Assembly (NCBI GenBank): GCA_022695795.1
Contig: MU404062.1
Location: 558,001 to 622,000, forward strand
Direction of reading: 5' to 3'
DNA from: Biscogniauxia marginata
Taxonomy: Eukaryota > Ascomycota > Sordariomycetes > Xylariales > Xylariaceae
DNA: 64,000 nucleotides
Positions 40,896 to 53,100 of this stretch are shown here, piece by piece. A program made the position numbers and the translations under genes. Numbering within the stretch: position 1 is the stretch's first letter; every line of letters starts with the position of its first letter. The notes beneath the pieces were generated by a model, which was not told where the DNA came from, searched no databases, and worked only from the letters and a program-made list of their open reading frames with translations.

Positions 40896-41492
40896 TCATC
40901 CCTGGCTATCCAGTAACTGGCGAATTTCCCTTTCCGCTGCCCACCAAATATCCTCAGGGAAGCAACAGGTCTTGAAAATGACAACAATCACCCGGAACCG
41001 TCGAGGGTCAGGATGCTTTTTCCAATGGTATCGGTTGATGCATGCGTCGGATAGATCGTTTCGCAGAACTTTGCGGCGTATGATTGCGGTTACCTGGTCC
41101 AGTAGGCCATCATCCTTGACGAGCGGGCGCATTTCTAACTCGTCGGGGACCATCGGTTCGATTCCAAACCGGCCTTCTCCTTGTGGTAATACCCAGTCCT
41201 GCATATCCACGTAAATCTACTACAAGTCAGTATCCCTCCTTTAAGGGCAAGCTCTAGGGTCGCAATTCTATGCAGGGGGGAGCTATGACTTGACTATCCC
41301 TCAGGTGTGAAACAACGTAGGTGCTTGTTCGACGGATAAAAGGAATACCTGTCCCCCTCCGATATGTATTTGTACACCTATCTGCATAAACCAGAATCGT
41401 CTACTTATCTTGGATCGGGTACGCAGGATGGGAACGAGGCAGCACTCCAACAAGTGAATACGAAGTCTCGTCAGACTATAATTAAAGAGCAT
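40896..41492 (-). CDS. Possible two-exon gene of unknown function
   Basis: A tentative model is complement(join(40896..41216,41349..41492)), 154 aa. The evidence is a convincing 3' splice site (branch-like ACTGAC about 12 bases before TAG) and a matching donor at 41348 that joins two frames in phase (IHIGGGQ to IYVDMQDWVLPQ). The second exon has balanced, protein-like composition, including a basic region followed by FRVIVVIFKTCCFPEDIWWAAEREI-like sequence. An open frame just upstream (41497-41718, minus) may be a further exon, but no good junction was found. I do not recognise a family. It lies tail-to-tail with the F-box-like gene. It may be a decayed gene, or chance. Confidence 0.33.
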
Positions 41493-44400
41493 CTCCTCAA
41501 GGACGGTCAGACATCCAGTTGTATATGTCTCTGGGGTGGTTTCCGGGGCCCTTGTGCACTACGGGAAGGACCCAGGGCTGTGGTGCGCCGACACGAAAAG
41601 GTGTGTCGAAGTAGCTTCTACCGCTAATGTTTCTCTTGATAGCACGAGGAGATGTTAGCATCGTACTTGTGGATGAAGAAGCTAACATGTTTGAAGGGAC
41701 AAGATAATAATGAGGCATGTTCTTAGGTATGCAGGGTGTTGTCTAGGCCTCAAGGTGGAATGCTGGCCTGGGTGTTCATATAACACAAGATATTGTGGGA
41801 GCAAACTCTCATGCTCGAGATCCGTCCAATTGCCAGACAACCTTTTCTGGTTTTTATCCGTTCATCAACTACCCAAGCAAGGTCTTACGTCCTTACGGAA
41901 CTCGGAATCGCGATAGGAGTACCGGCAAATATAGAGTGGGCCAGGCGATGGCTTTTGGTGCGCTTAGGAGTGTAAAGAGTTCGGCATATTCGAAGCCAAG
42001 CCAACTAGGACACGAAATTTACTGAACTTCAGCAGCGGCTTAATGTATTAAGGTATACGTTCTGATTACTACTGCTCGGTACCATAGGACAAGCATAGTT
42101 CGTCCCGTATATGGTTCAGTATTGAGGGACGACCAAGTCTTCAAGCCATTAGCATTCAGAAGACGACTGAGGCGAAATGCCGACCACAATCGACGCTATG
42201 CTTGTCTCGGTAATCCCATCAGATCTACACGATGCACTATCACTAGCATAGACTGCTATATATCCTCGTCGCCGTGCCCGTCTGCTCCTGTCCCTTCTAG
42301 GGCTTTGCGATTGCGCAATATTTCGGTATAGGGGTTTTCAACCAAGGCCATCCTCGGAAAACCGTCGTGTACGGTATCTAACTCATCTTAATGACCATCG
42401 CAATGCTAAAGGGCATAGTTGCCAATAGAATTATAAAGATTGAAGCCGAACACGGGATTAAAGAACCAAGCAGTTTCCTGTATAGCCGTTCGCCGAGGCA
42501 GATTACGAGGGCGTCAAACCCATAGGCTTTTATGACAACGGTAGTTAGCAACTCTGGTTTTAGGTGTCTAGTTCCGTACGGAAGCCGGCATGGTGACGAC
42601 TCTATTAGTTGAACACTAATATTATGAGCGTCCAGGATTCCTCAGGGGGAGGTGTGGACTAGGTCAGCCTGCGGAGCCTGCGCCTACCTATTCGTCAAGT
42701 TGTGCAAATAGATGAATCAAATGACATTTCATTAGAATGAAGGGAAAATATCAGTCTCACAGTCAAGATACTGTAGTGGTTTGCTTTAGTATCTGGTGTT
42801 GTAACACCCAGTTGGTCTGCAGCAGTGCCTCACTGCAACCCAATAACCTCCTCATTTGTTTCAGGGGCAAGAATGCTCGGCTTCAGTCGTCAGCTTTCTC
42901 GATTTCCTAGTGGCGACAGATTATGCGTAGGCTGCTCTGCCACCATTACACGTAAGTGAGGTGTCTGTCTGTTAATGGCTCACTGGGGTTTACTACTCAT
43001 CGCACCACACCACACCCATTTACTTCATTCGATGGCCCAACCAAGATTTGCAACCTTGCTTTATTATGACTACCAAACTCACTTGCTCGATTCTAGTCTC
43101 ACAACACAACCGGGAATCAATTCGTGCTTACCACTCTTTACTAGTCAGAAGTTTGTCCTTCGGTCGCAATGTAGCTGTATACCAACAGGGATACCTGCCG
43201 TTTCCGGGAGTACTCATGCTGGGATTACCAATCTAACAGTGACCTAGGGCACAGTCTTCTCTTTCGCCGGGTAAACCAAAGGCGGCCGGCAAGCCGCAGT
43301 TTCATGTTGTAATTTCCACGTACCCCTTTTGCCAAACACTATACGTCGGTAGTTTCTAGTCAACGACTCGTGATCATTAGTATGTGATTTGTTTTAAACA
43401 TCCAACAGCTCTCAGTATCCAAAGTTATGTGATAGTTCCACAAGATCCTAAGAGCCTATAAGCCATCTCACACGACTTTCGGAAGCAAAGGATGGTCTGC
43501 AAACAAACATAGCCAAGGACCAACAACCCATGCGAGTTACCTGGGTTTGTCATTTACAGTACTTCATCGCCTCGTTCTGTGTCGAATCATTTGCAATATT
43601 TTCAATCCATCCTTTGGCATTGCTCACCATCCCGTGAGATCCTCCACTCGTGAAAAAGTTCCATTTGGTGTTAGGACCGGGCTCACCCTTTCCACGGCAA
43701 GCCGCAGCGTTTCGGGGTCAGCGGCTTAACTCAGTTTTATTCTCATCACCGATGACACCAGCATGCCATGTCATTCCGTATGAGTAAATTGTTAGCACAC
43801 AGCTCAGAGCCACATCACGAGGAACTGAACAACCGGAAGGCCCGGCGACTTAACATTCGCCTATTATTGTTATACCAACGCCTCGGTTTGCACATGAAGC
43901 TCGATAAGACTTGCTGACCCCTTTCACAGTACTAGAAATGAGGCTCGATCCTTCCCCACGTGGGCACGGGCTTTGGTGAACTAAAAATACGCAACAGAAT
44001 CCTTCGGGCCATAAGCGCATTCTTCTGTCATCGGGCAATTCGAATCGGAATTTCGATCCTCACTTTGTGGAATTCTGGATCATCCCCAAATAAAGCTCAA
44101 ACCTACAGATAGCCGAATTTCAGAGTGCAGTTTGTATGGAAATTGTAGCTGTCTACCCGCAGGAACGGTTTCTCAAAGGGGTTACCGGGGTGCTGGTTTG
44201 CGCCGCACTGATGATGCCCTTTTTAGGATTGTGCATGCTTGGGGTGACAATTGAGATGAATGACAATCCTTCTTCTTCATTTGGAACCATGAAGCCACAT
44301 GGCTGAAATATTCGAGAAGCATGCGTGGCGTTCTTCGATGCATCTTCAGAATGGCTTCTTCGGATGGAGGGTCAGAGAAAATGAATGGAAAATACGCCAA

Positions 44401-45469
44401 GACGAAAGCCTGGTAAGACTGGACGATCTTCGGACCTCCGGGTTCTGTCCGGCGACTTACTTTTCAGCTGCGTAATCTACTTTTTGCTAGTCCATGTTCG
44501 ATGCTAATGAACCGATGGAGTGGATGATTTGACAGGAGACATGACATGCCATAATGCCAGCTCTTTTTGAGCAACCACCGAGACGTCTTTTCGTACACAT
44601 CTTGTCTTCGAGATTCAAGCCATCGTTGCACAGTGGTAGCTGGATTAGCCGAAGGGGCATTTGTAAAGTAGTACGGTTGACAAATCGGGTAGTCCTGGCA
44701 CGAGACCGGTAATGCGGCTGCTCACGCGAGAAGGGTTAAGGCAAAAGAGATGCTTACTTGGGTCAGCCCCAGTCCCTCCCAGCTGGGAACGAATGGGCTT
44801 GGTGGCTGTCGAGAAACATTTCGCGAAGAAGAGAACGCCAATCCTCTCCGAAGATCCTTGCATATGGAATGTTAGGGCACAATACTGTTTTGACATATCC
44901 ACCTATCCTGGTCTAGTTGTCCACCGGGTAGGATTCAGCCAGGCGGTCATTGGCCATGAAGGAAGTTCAGCTGCAAGAACCATGCGTCGCAGGCATGGTG
45001 CCACGATATGCACAGGGTTACTTGAGACGTTCGGTAGCTTCCCATACACAATCCTTCTTCAAGCAAACACGGCGTGTACGTACATGTATACACTTACTTC
45101 TTTGTGTATGGTAAGACCCGTTCCCATGTGGCCGGCTCGCAGAGTTGACGCATGACCCATGCAAGGTTCTTTCGCCCTGTAGCCAGAGGCTTCTTGCCTT
45201 TCCCACTTTATAGGGCCACTGTCGGTGGATTTACAAAAAGGTATACTGTCATGTATATAAATGTCCGTCGGTGAAGACTGCTGCCACTCCCGAAAGCTTA
45301 TAATATGAGGATAAATATATAACCCAACCAACCCAGCTCAACTAGCTATCGTGACGCTACTGGATTTTCTTAACATACGAGAAAGAGAAAGGAGAAAGAG
45401 CACGCTTTTAGGCACGCCTACCAACGACAAGATAGACATACAGACACACAGACGAACAGACAAGACAAT
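41493..45469. other. 4 kb gene-poor interval
   Basis: No secure gene. The only notable part is a set of linked minus-strand frames at 44182-44902, listed separately. Two similar GGCAAGCCGCAG segments occur at about 43287 and 43698, but the flanks do not extend the similarity enough to call a repeat. Frames at 42122-42331, 42975-43247 and 43547-43729 look random. Confidence 0.45.
44182..44902 (-). pseudogene. Possible decayed multi-exon gene
   Basis: Three minus-strand pieces can be linked by plausible short introns. The first frame runs from 44902 to a GTAAGC donor near 44755. A possible 40-nt intron leads to a frame reading about 80 residues (SCQDYPICQPYYF...WLESRRQDVYEKTSRWLL). That frame meets an in-frame TGA just before a strong GTAAGT donor at about 44460, and then continues in the same frame as AYFPFIFSDPPSEEAILKMHRRTPRMLLEYFSHV to a stop at 44182. 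The composition looks protein-like, but I recognise no family, and the TGA argues for decay or a wrong model. Chance cannot be excluded. Confidence 0.15.
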
Positions 45470-45913
45470 ATGCCGTCTCACGCCATGTCTATTGATAACC
45501 TGTGTATCGCAGATGCACAGGAGGACGAGTACGGCCGGCATCCGGACTGGGCGACTCCGGAAGACTGGGAGCATCACCAGGAGACAATAAGGCGACTCTA
45601 CCTCGATGAGAAGAGGCCCCTGAAGGAAGTCGTCGTGATCATGGAAACTGAATATGGATTCCGCGCTACGTAAGTGTTATTCTATTATTCACAACTACCT
45701 CTCCCCTTCTTGACTATCATCGGCCCATTCTTCCTACGAACCAACCCGCCCCCCTCCCCCCCTCCATCGCCTCCTCAGCCCCAGTTTCTTTCGGTCCCGA
45801 GATGGCCATCGTTCTTCTGCTGACCGCAAATTTCTAGGGCTAAGATGTACAAAACTAGACTAGCCAAATGGAAGATGTTGAAGAACCGTCCTCGTGGCAG
45901 CGGTCACTCGTAA
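45470..45913 (+). CDS. Small solo Clr5-domain protein
   Basis: The model is join(45470..45669,45838..45913), 91 aa, with a 168-nt intron that joins FRAT to AKMYKTRLAKWKM in frame. Almost the whole protein is one Clr5 domain. It begins at WEHHQETIRRLYLDEKRPLKEVVVIMETEYGF and ends at TRLAKWKMLKN, matching the family layout of an H-x-x-I-x-x-LY helix followed by a GF(R/K)AT turn and a YK-x-R(L/F)-x-KW helix. Clr5 domains are common at the N-terminus of larger fungal proteins; fission yeast Clr5 acts in silencing. Here no further domain follows, because the stop comes 11 residues after the domain. It could be a truncated copy or a genuine short DNA- or protein-binding module. Confidence 0.75.
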
Positions 45914-48900
45914 CCAGAACGAAGTCCGTGGGTAAGCTACACTTGCTGCTGCCGCAGCGCTGCCTAATAATACGTACAGACAACGGCACATCATAGTGTA
46001 GAACGCTTCTAAGACAAAAAGGGGGCTCCATAGCCAGCCCTAGCTCAGGGCTGCGCTGTCCGTCATTGTTGGCCTACCCGAGCTGTTGAGACCGATAGGG
46101 ACGGGGGGGGAGCAGAAGATGGAGATGGATGGGGGGTCTTTTGCATCGCTGCCGGCAGGGTTGCCATTGCCTGCCCGTAATTTAATGACGACGAAAACAA
46201 CGACGGTCAACGGAATATGGGGACCATATTCATGCGTGTTTCCGCGCACGAGGGAAAGAGAGAGAGGGAGGAGCCCACACCGCACTTTACCCATACATGT
46301 ATACACACATACACACACACACACCATAATAATCCGGCCTATCTACGCTACCTGTTGGATCGATGATGGTATCATTGGGGAGGTACGCAAAGAGACAGAC
46401 CACTCAGGAGGAAAGGGGGTAGTCTGCGAAGCGAGAGGATGAAAGGCCCCTTTGCTGGTTGGTTACCAAGGGGCCAGAACTGCACATGACTATGTGCGAC
46501 ATGATTGGTCTGCCAAGCCCAATCCTCTATTATGCGGTCGGGGAGGGGTGAAAGAGCTTCCCCCCTCCCCCCCCCCCCCATCGAGGGCCGAAGTCTGTGC
46601 AAATGTTCTTCTGTAGCAAGTCATAGCCGGGGGTGACCGGCAGGTAGGGAGAAACATCGAGGCGGACGGACATGTCGAGGTTGTTCTCCTCCTCGCTTCC
46701 TCCCTTCCGGGTATGATCGTTGTTTTCCCCACCGGGCTATGGGCTGGGCTATAGCCTAGTTCTACTTGGGTCAATGTCTTCAGCTGCTGTGCTATTCCCC
46801 GTCGATCGTCCACTTCGGCCTCCGGGGGGTCATTTCAGCTAGAGGAGGGGAAAAAAGAACCCTGGATTTACCTACAATCGCTTGAATCCCCGTCCTTTTT
46901 TGTTTCCCTTTTTTTTTCTTCTTATTCGGCGCAATCATCACTGGGCTAGAGACATCTTGGGTGGGCGGGCATAGGGGCAAAGCATCCATGTAATTGGCTA
47001 GATAAAAATAAACCAAGAAAGGAAAATATATAACCGTACATTGCATATACATATTGTCCGGCTGTATTATAGATCAAACGCGAGGAAAGAAACAAAACCA
47101 TAAACGTGCGCCTTTTCTCCCTTTACTTGAGGCACACACGATACACCCATGCATACATACGTGCGCTCACGCGAAACCCAAATGAGATCATATTCAATTT
47201 ATTTACGCATCTTACGTACATATCGCTCCCCCGTCTCCTGATATCAACACCTGCAAGCCACACCACATGGTGGGGGAGGGAAGCTGGACTTGGTGTACTT
47301 TCACTTGACTCAAGCTCTCTTCTCCTCTCCTCTGCTCTCCGCTCTCACACACAGAACATGCGACGCTACGGCTGCAGTCAGGCGCATGGCATTGATTGCG
47401 GGTGCAGGGCTGCGCCACAGACGCGCAGGATTCACATGTGCTTGTTGCGTTCGCCTACATATTTGTACATATGCAGGCAGATACACACACACATACTACA
47501 TATGTATGTAAGCTCTTCCCTTACCATCCCCCACCTCTATTTCGCGAGTTTTGCCGAACAGATGAAGAAAAAGAAAAAAAAGGTGCCAGGGGGAGGTTTT
47601 CGGGTGTCAGATATACAATCCTTGCCCCCTCCCCCTTCTACAACTCGATAATTAGCTTACATACATGTCTACATCTGTGCATACACATTTGCATTAGTCC
47701 CAGTAAGCTAAGGCAATAGTTTATTACGAGTATGGAGGGGGGAGAAGAAGAGGGTGAGAAAATTAAAAAGGGGAAAATTATCCCAGCTTCTTGAGACCGA
47801 TTATCCCCGAAGGGCGCATTCGGGAAGGGGGGAGGTGGCGTAAGCAGGGTACAGATTAGGTATGTAGCTACATACACAAGTAGACTAGGAGCAAAATAGG
47901 ATGAACAGGTTTGCATGGAGGTTTAAGTCTCTTGCGGCCCGGAGTTTTAAAGTTGCCTAAGTAGTCTTTACTACTAGATCAGACCAGTTAGAACATAGAT
48001 AGATACTAAACTAGAAAGAGCCCCCTTTAAAACTTAATGTTAGTTGGAGAGAAACTGGATTATATGTAATATATTAGGTTAAAGTCTTAGGTGTAGTTAA
48101 ATGATCTAATAATCATACCAGAGTACCGGCTAGGAATTATCATTTCCATTTCCAATCTAACAAAGCTGACGCTTATCTAGACTCCGTGGGCTATCTAGCT
48201 TGTTATAGGTCGGCTAGGGAGTTACTTTGCTGGTTAACCCCGTCTCGGGGCGTTTAGGATTCTCTTTATAGCCCAGGATTCAATATCCTCGTGAACAATA
48301 TAGGAATGCCTAGATAAATACTTCGGGCCCGTATCTTTTGCTTACGTGCCGTACAAATCGTAGTGCGCATCATGTAGGTAGCTGGATAGTTGTCCCCATT
48401 ACGTTTCGTTGTCTAGGCGTTGCTTGATACACTCTCCAACCTAGTAAGTAATATCTGCCTACTCACCCTTTCCCACCTCTCTTCCATCTCCTTCCTCTAT
48501 CCACGGTAACAATATAAAGACAATAACGGGTTGATTACAAAAGAACAAGACAGTCAGAGATATTTAGCGGTTTCTATGGTTGAGACTCGAGTTGAGATAG
48601 TCACTGAGATACGTAGGTAGGCAGCTTAATCTACGCGTTCCAAAGAAAGAAAAAGAGAAGAGAATAAGCATGCACTGGCATGATTCATTCTCCCACTTCT
48701 AAAAACAAACCCTGAAACTAAACCACCTTTCTTCACTGAATATCTTATGCCTCAGCGTGGGCCCCAACTCAGTTGTGGTTATGTCCGGTCGGATACGTAA
48801 GTCCGCACCGACGAAGTCGACTCCAAGTTCGTTTGGAGTTTCTCTACGTCCGATTAATTTCCTAACACCGGGTACACGAGAGTTATCCCGCGTTGTCTAT

Positions 48901-49008
48901 ATAATTGAGGTGGTTAAGCTCAGGAAAATGTAGCGACAGGCATAGACAGGTTCTATCAGTCTGATCACCAGTTCTCTAATCTCCTCCTCCTTCCGCTCCT
49001 TTCTCACC
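45914..49008. other. 3.1 kb gene-free, low-complexity interval
   Basis: Contains a CA/CACA run (about 46306-46323), a long C homopolymer tract broken by one T (about 46559-46579), A-rich runs (about 46880-46925 on the opposite strand and 47563-47582) and AT-rich sequence from 47930 to 48550. Frames such as 47106-47651 are low-complexity. The last few hundred bases before 49009 form the promoter of the MDR gene. No gene is supported. Confidence 0.5.
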
Positions 49009-50124
49009 ATGACCACCGACCTCCCTACCCAACACCGCGCCCTCGTGCTCGAGACCGTTGCGGACGGCTTCCGACTCAAGAACGTGCCGACACCGCGGCC
49101 CGGGCCCGGCAGCGCCATCGTCCGCATCGAGGCCGCCGGCGTGCTGTCCTACCACCGCGAGATCTACAACGGCGAGCGCGGCTACGCCTTCCCGACGCCG
49201 CTCGTCGGCGGCTGCAGCGCCATCGGCCGCGTCGCCGCCGCCGGGCCCGACGCGACCGCCCTGCGTCCCGGACAGCTCGTCTACGTCGACTGCGTGATCC
49301 GCGCGCGCGACGACCCGGACGCCCACTTCCTCTCGGCCATCCACGAGGGCGCGACCGCCGGCGCCAAGAAGCTGTCCCACGACGTCTGGCGCGACGGCGC
49401 CTTCGCCGAGTACGCGCGCGTCCCGCTCGAGAACTGCGTCCCGCTCGACGAGGCGCGGCTGTGTGGCGGCCTGGGCTACTCGGTCCCCGACCTGATGTAT
49501 ATGAGCTGGCTGCTCGTGGGCTACGGCGGGCTGCGCGACATCGGGCTCGAGCCGGGCGAGACCGTGGTCGTGTGCCCCGCGACGGGCGGGTTCGGCGGCG
49601 CCGGCGTCCAGGTCGCCGTCGCCATGGGCGCGCGCGCCATCGCGATGGGGCGGGACGAGGCGGAGCTGGCGCGGCTCAGGGCGCACGCGCTCGCGGGCTC
49701 GCCGGGCGCCAGCGTCGAGGTGGTGAAGATGACGGGCGACGAGATGGCGGACGCGGAGGCCCTGCGCGCCCTCGGCACCGTCGACGCCGTGCTGGACTTC
49801 TCGCCGCCGCAGGCCTCCCGGTCCCCGCACCTGCGGAGCGCCGTCCGGGCGCTGCGGCGCGGCGGGCGGGTCAGCCTGATGGGCTTCAGCGAGAACCCCA
49901 TTATCCCCTGGGTCGTCGTGGACAAGAACATCTCGTTCAGGGGGAAGCTGATGTACGAGCGCGAGGACATGGTGCAGTTCGTCAAGATGCTAGAGAGGGG
50001 CCTGTTTCCCCGGGCCGGCGCCCTCGTGGATACGAGGGCCTTCCCGCTGCAGGACTGGAAGGCTGGGCTCGACGCGGCGGCGGAGCACACCGGTATTGGA
50101 AAGTCCGTGATCTTCACCCCGTGA
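49009..50124 (+). CDS. Zinc-free medium-chain dehydrogenase/reductase (GroES-like, alcohol dehydrogenase family)
   Basis: An intronless 371-aa oxidoreductase. The N-terminal half is a GroES-like barrel (LKNVPTPRPGPGSAIVRIEAAGV...). The C-terminal half is a Rossmann fold with the cofactor loop ATGGFGGAGVQVAVAMGA at about residues 190-207. The usual catalytic zinc ligands are not evident, and the structural-zinc Cys cluster is absent, so it belongs to the zinc-free MDR branch (quinone-oxidoreductase or enoyl-reductase-like) and probably uses NAD(P)H. The substrate is unknown. The gene is a very GC-rich island in AT-rich, otherwise empty DNA: 3 kb without genes on the left and 3.5 kb on the right. 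Long opposite-strand frames (48976-49830) are by-products of this composition. No biosynthetic partner gene lies nearby. Confidence 0.88.
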   Translation: MTTDLPTQHRALVLETVADGFRLKNVPTPRPGPGSAIVRIEAAGVLSYHREIYNGERGYAFPTPLVGGCSAIGRVAAAGPDATALRPGQLVYVDCVIRARDDPDAHFLSAIHEGATAGAKKLSHDVWRDGAFAEYARVPLENCVPLDEARLCGGLGYSVPDLMYMSWLLVGYGGLRDIGLEPGETVVVCPATGGFGGAGVQVAVAMGARAIAMGRDEAELARLRAHALAGSPGASVEVVKMTGDEMADAEALRALGTVDAVLDFSPPQASRSPHLRSAVRALRRGGRVSLMGFSENPIIPWVVVDKNISFRGKLMYEREDMVQFVKMLERGLFPRAGALVDTRAFPLQDWKAGLDAAAEHTGIGKSVIFTP

Positions 50125-53100
50125 GAGAGCGAGGGAGACACTATTTTAGGTCGTGGGAGGATATACGGGTGGGGCGGATGGGGTATTGAGGTCATGGAGA
50201 AGATCTGTTTGATCTACAGCAGAGAGGATCAACACGTCCCGGGAATTGCCACTTGTTCTCTAAAACAGCCATATACACAATTGTATTTTGCTTAGGAAAC
50301 CTCTCTCCACAACGCATTATTTTAATACACTTCTGAACTATTTATGGATGTATTACTTTTAAAGGAGGTTATGAATCTGAACTAATTTCGCGTATTAGTT
50401 AAGGCTTATCTCTCCGTCGTTTTTTTAGTCTTCTTAGGCTATACAGTAGAGCTTACAAATACTATTTGAAGTCAGATCGCACCTCCGTGTGGACGAAACT
50501 TCGGCCTACAAATGATGGAGTCGATACTACGACGAGGGTGCCGGAGATGACCAATTTGGGTCAACAATGAAGCTAAGAAACCCAAAATAAAGTATGGCTC
50601 AGGTATACAGTAATTGTATATACCTATATTTTGCACTTCATAGCTAAAAATAGGTACAGTGCCTAAGTAAGCAAAGAGGAGCCTCATCTTGTGCCTCACC
50701 TCCCAACTCCTCGCTCTTACTCCTACTGCTTCGAGCTGACCACTTGTCGTCGTGTAGCACGTGATCCCCCCATTCCCTTGGAAATCCTGTACCGAAACTG
50801 GAAAGTATCTGGAATCTTACTCCTACAAGAAATAACATGACCCAAAAAAAAGAGAGTCGACAAGAGCCCACAGAAAGAAAAAGGGAGGAGGGATGGAACT
50901 AAGAGGGGACCCCCGAAACAAACATGTACATTACTATTTTTAACCTGGCTAACAGATACATATCTTCAATTACATGTAGGTAGAATTATGATGTTCTCTC
51001 TTCTTTCCGGTAAACGACGCACGCATGGGGGTCCCCCTCGTTTCTTTTATGCTCGGCTGAGGCGTGACCGGGCATCCCCGCCCGGCAACCCCGTCACGTT
51101 GTCGTTTTGATACGACGTGACAAGGTGTGTTTTACGGCCCGATCCGCATGGTTTCATCCCCGTCTCGATACCTTTTTCTTTTTCGGCGGCGGGGTTCTCT
51201 CCTCGGGGCCCCGGACTATCCTGCTTGACGAAAAGGGTAGGTAATAATAGAACGACATTATTACTACGTATCCTTCAATACTACTACTGTACGGTCCGCC
51301 CCGGTTCGCCGGGTTCGGGGAAGACTTCGCCGCAACAGGAGTATAGAAAAAGGAACTGGGTAAAATAACATGAAGATTTAGGAAATATACCCGAGTAGGT
51401 CAATAGATATATGTAAGCGCCGAGAATCAGGCGTAGATGCATAAAAATGCACTTTTCTATTGCATGACTAGAGTAATACAACTTTGCTAATCCCTGACGA
51501 ATTCAGCATGTTGTTTTCAGCTGCACCTAGCACCAGGTCACATCCAGGTATCTGTTTGTGATCGAAACATTATAATTGTTTAAACAATTCAGAAGTGACC
51601 TTTTTGATATTTAGTGAGGAGATAAAATAGTTTGTTTTAGGACTTCAAGTTTTCAACTTAGCAACTCTCGAGATCCCGCAGTAAGAAGGCCTTGGGTATC
51701 AGCTTGTCATAGAAAGGCTGGAATTGCTAAAGGGGGAGGGGGTGTCTAAACGAACCATATCTCGGAATATATAGGTGTGTATACACACATCGATACATAC
51801 ATATGGAAGGACTTGAGAAAATTCTGCTTATGATTCAAGCAAGGAGGTACTTGTGTGCGCTACGTGCATCGATGGGTCCCTGTGCCTCGATTCCGTTTTC
51901 CCTGTGCGGAATTTATTCCATTGCCCCCCATGCCTTGTGACTGACAGAAAAGCTAAAAGGAAGGAAAGTACCTAGAGATGGGCGGCAAAAGTACCATACG
52001 TTAGTTTTCGTATAAGCTGACGACGGAGAGCGGACAGGAACCTCGTCGAGGTTCAAGAGTACTAAACAGCGGCAACGAAAAAAAAACCCCCCGAAGAATA
52101 ATAATTTCAAACAAATTCTTACCGAGGATCAGTTTATAATCAGGGTTTCATTCTTTCAGGTAGAATATACTTATATACCGTTTCAACGCTAGGAGAGAAA
52201 ACGTAACTATGAACTACCAGGCTGCAAGGTACGTAATCTTGGGGGTTTCCTAGATGCCCCCCCTCCCTCATCCGTATGGTGCGATAATAGGATGCATCCC
52301 CCATGAATAAAAGTAGTCTGACTACATACAAAGCAGAAACCGGTCCTCGGAGGAGTGTTAAAAAGGGGGCGTGGGTAGAAAGGAAAGGAAAGGAAAGGAA
52401 AACACTAAGAAAAAAGAAAAGACGGCTGAGACCCTTAGACCCTACATGTCGTACCTACCTGCTACTTTCCTGCTACTTTGACACTTACAAAATTCTTATA
52501 ATATGGATAAGCAAGGAAGAAGGGAAAAAAAAAAAGGGGATGGGGGGTGTGTGTAGTTGGAAATCGACCTCCTCTGCTCTATCTACGCTGCTCTATTTCT
52601 TTCTACGAATAAGGATTGTGATAAGTAACCTAGCCTACCTGTTAGTAGCACCCCGTCAGCCGCCCCGATACAAGAACCAATGCAAAACACCCCCCTCGCC
52701 GTTCGAAGAGGAGCGGATCCCAATAACCTGGCTGGCTATATCACAGGGGGATGGATGGTGGAGGGCATGCGTCGGATGGTTCACATGCGGTTCCTGGCAT
52801 CTCTCGGGCGAGGAAGAGCGAAATGGGGGGTGGGGGGTATCTGACTCGTCCGCTTGCAAGGGTGAGCAGATGAGACGTAGGACTTGCCTCGTGGTGCGGC
52901 GGCTCGCCCGAGCACGGGGATAGCGAATAAGGGGGACGGGAGATTAATCCTCTTACGGCCGAGCTCTAGGTGATGATACTACCTGGTAGTTAGTAATATC
53001 AGATCGCTCAACAACTTCCTCATCACCACTCCCTTCAGTCCTGTCTCGACCGCTTGCGAGGGCACGACTTAGAGACCGTCTCGGAGAATATTTCCTAGGA

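Noticed and set aside
43287..43710. Pair of GGCAAGCCGCAG segments as possible transposon terminal repeats
   Set aside because: Similarity is confined to about a dozen bases in the same orientation, with no flanking duplication or coding content.
47106..47651. 181-aa plus-strand open frame
   Set aside because: Composition dominated by microsatellite-like CA and A tracts; no family resemblance.
48230..48300. tRNA-like segment with GGATTCAATATCC
   Set aside because: The acceptor and anticodon arms cannot be paired; searches by eye for B-box and 5S rRNA sequences elsewhere also found nothing.
48976..50189. 284-aa antisense and 242-aa shifted-frame open frames over the MDR gene
   Set aside because: Same GC-driven artefact; the 371-aa frame has the full family motifs.
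52303..52923. 206-aa plus-strand open frame
   Set aside because: Runs through AAAGG repeats and Lys/Arg-rich sequence, with no motif and no splice context.
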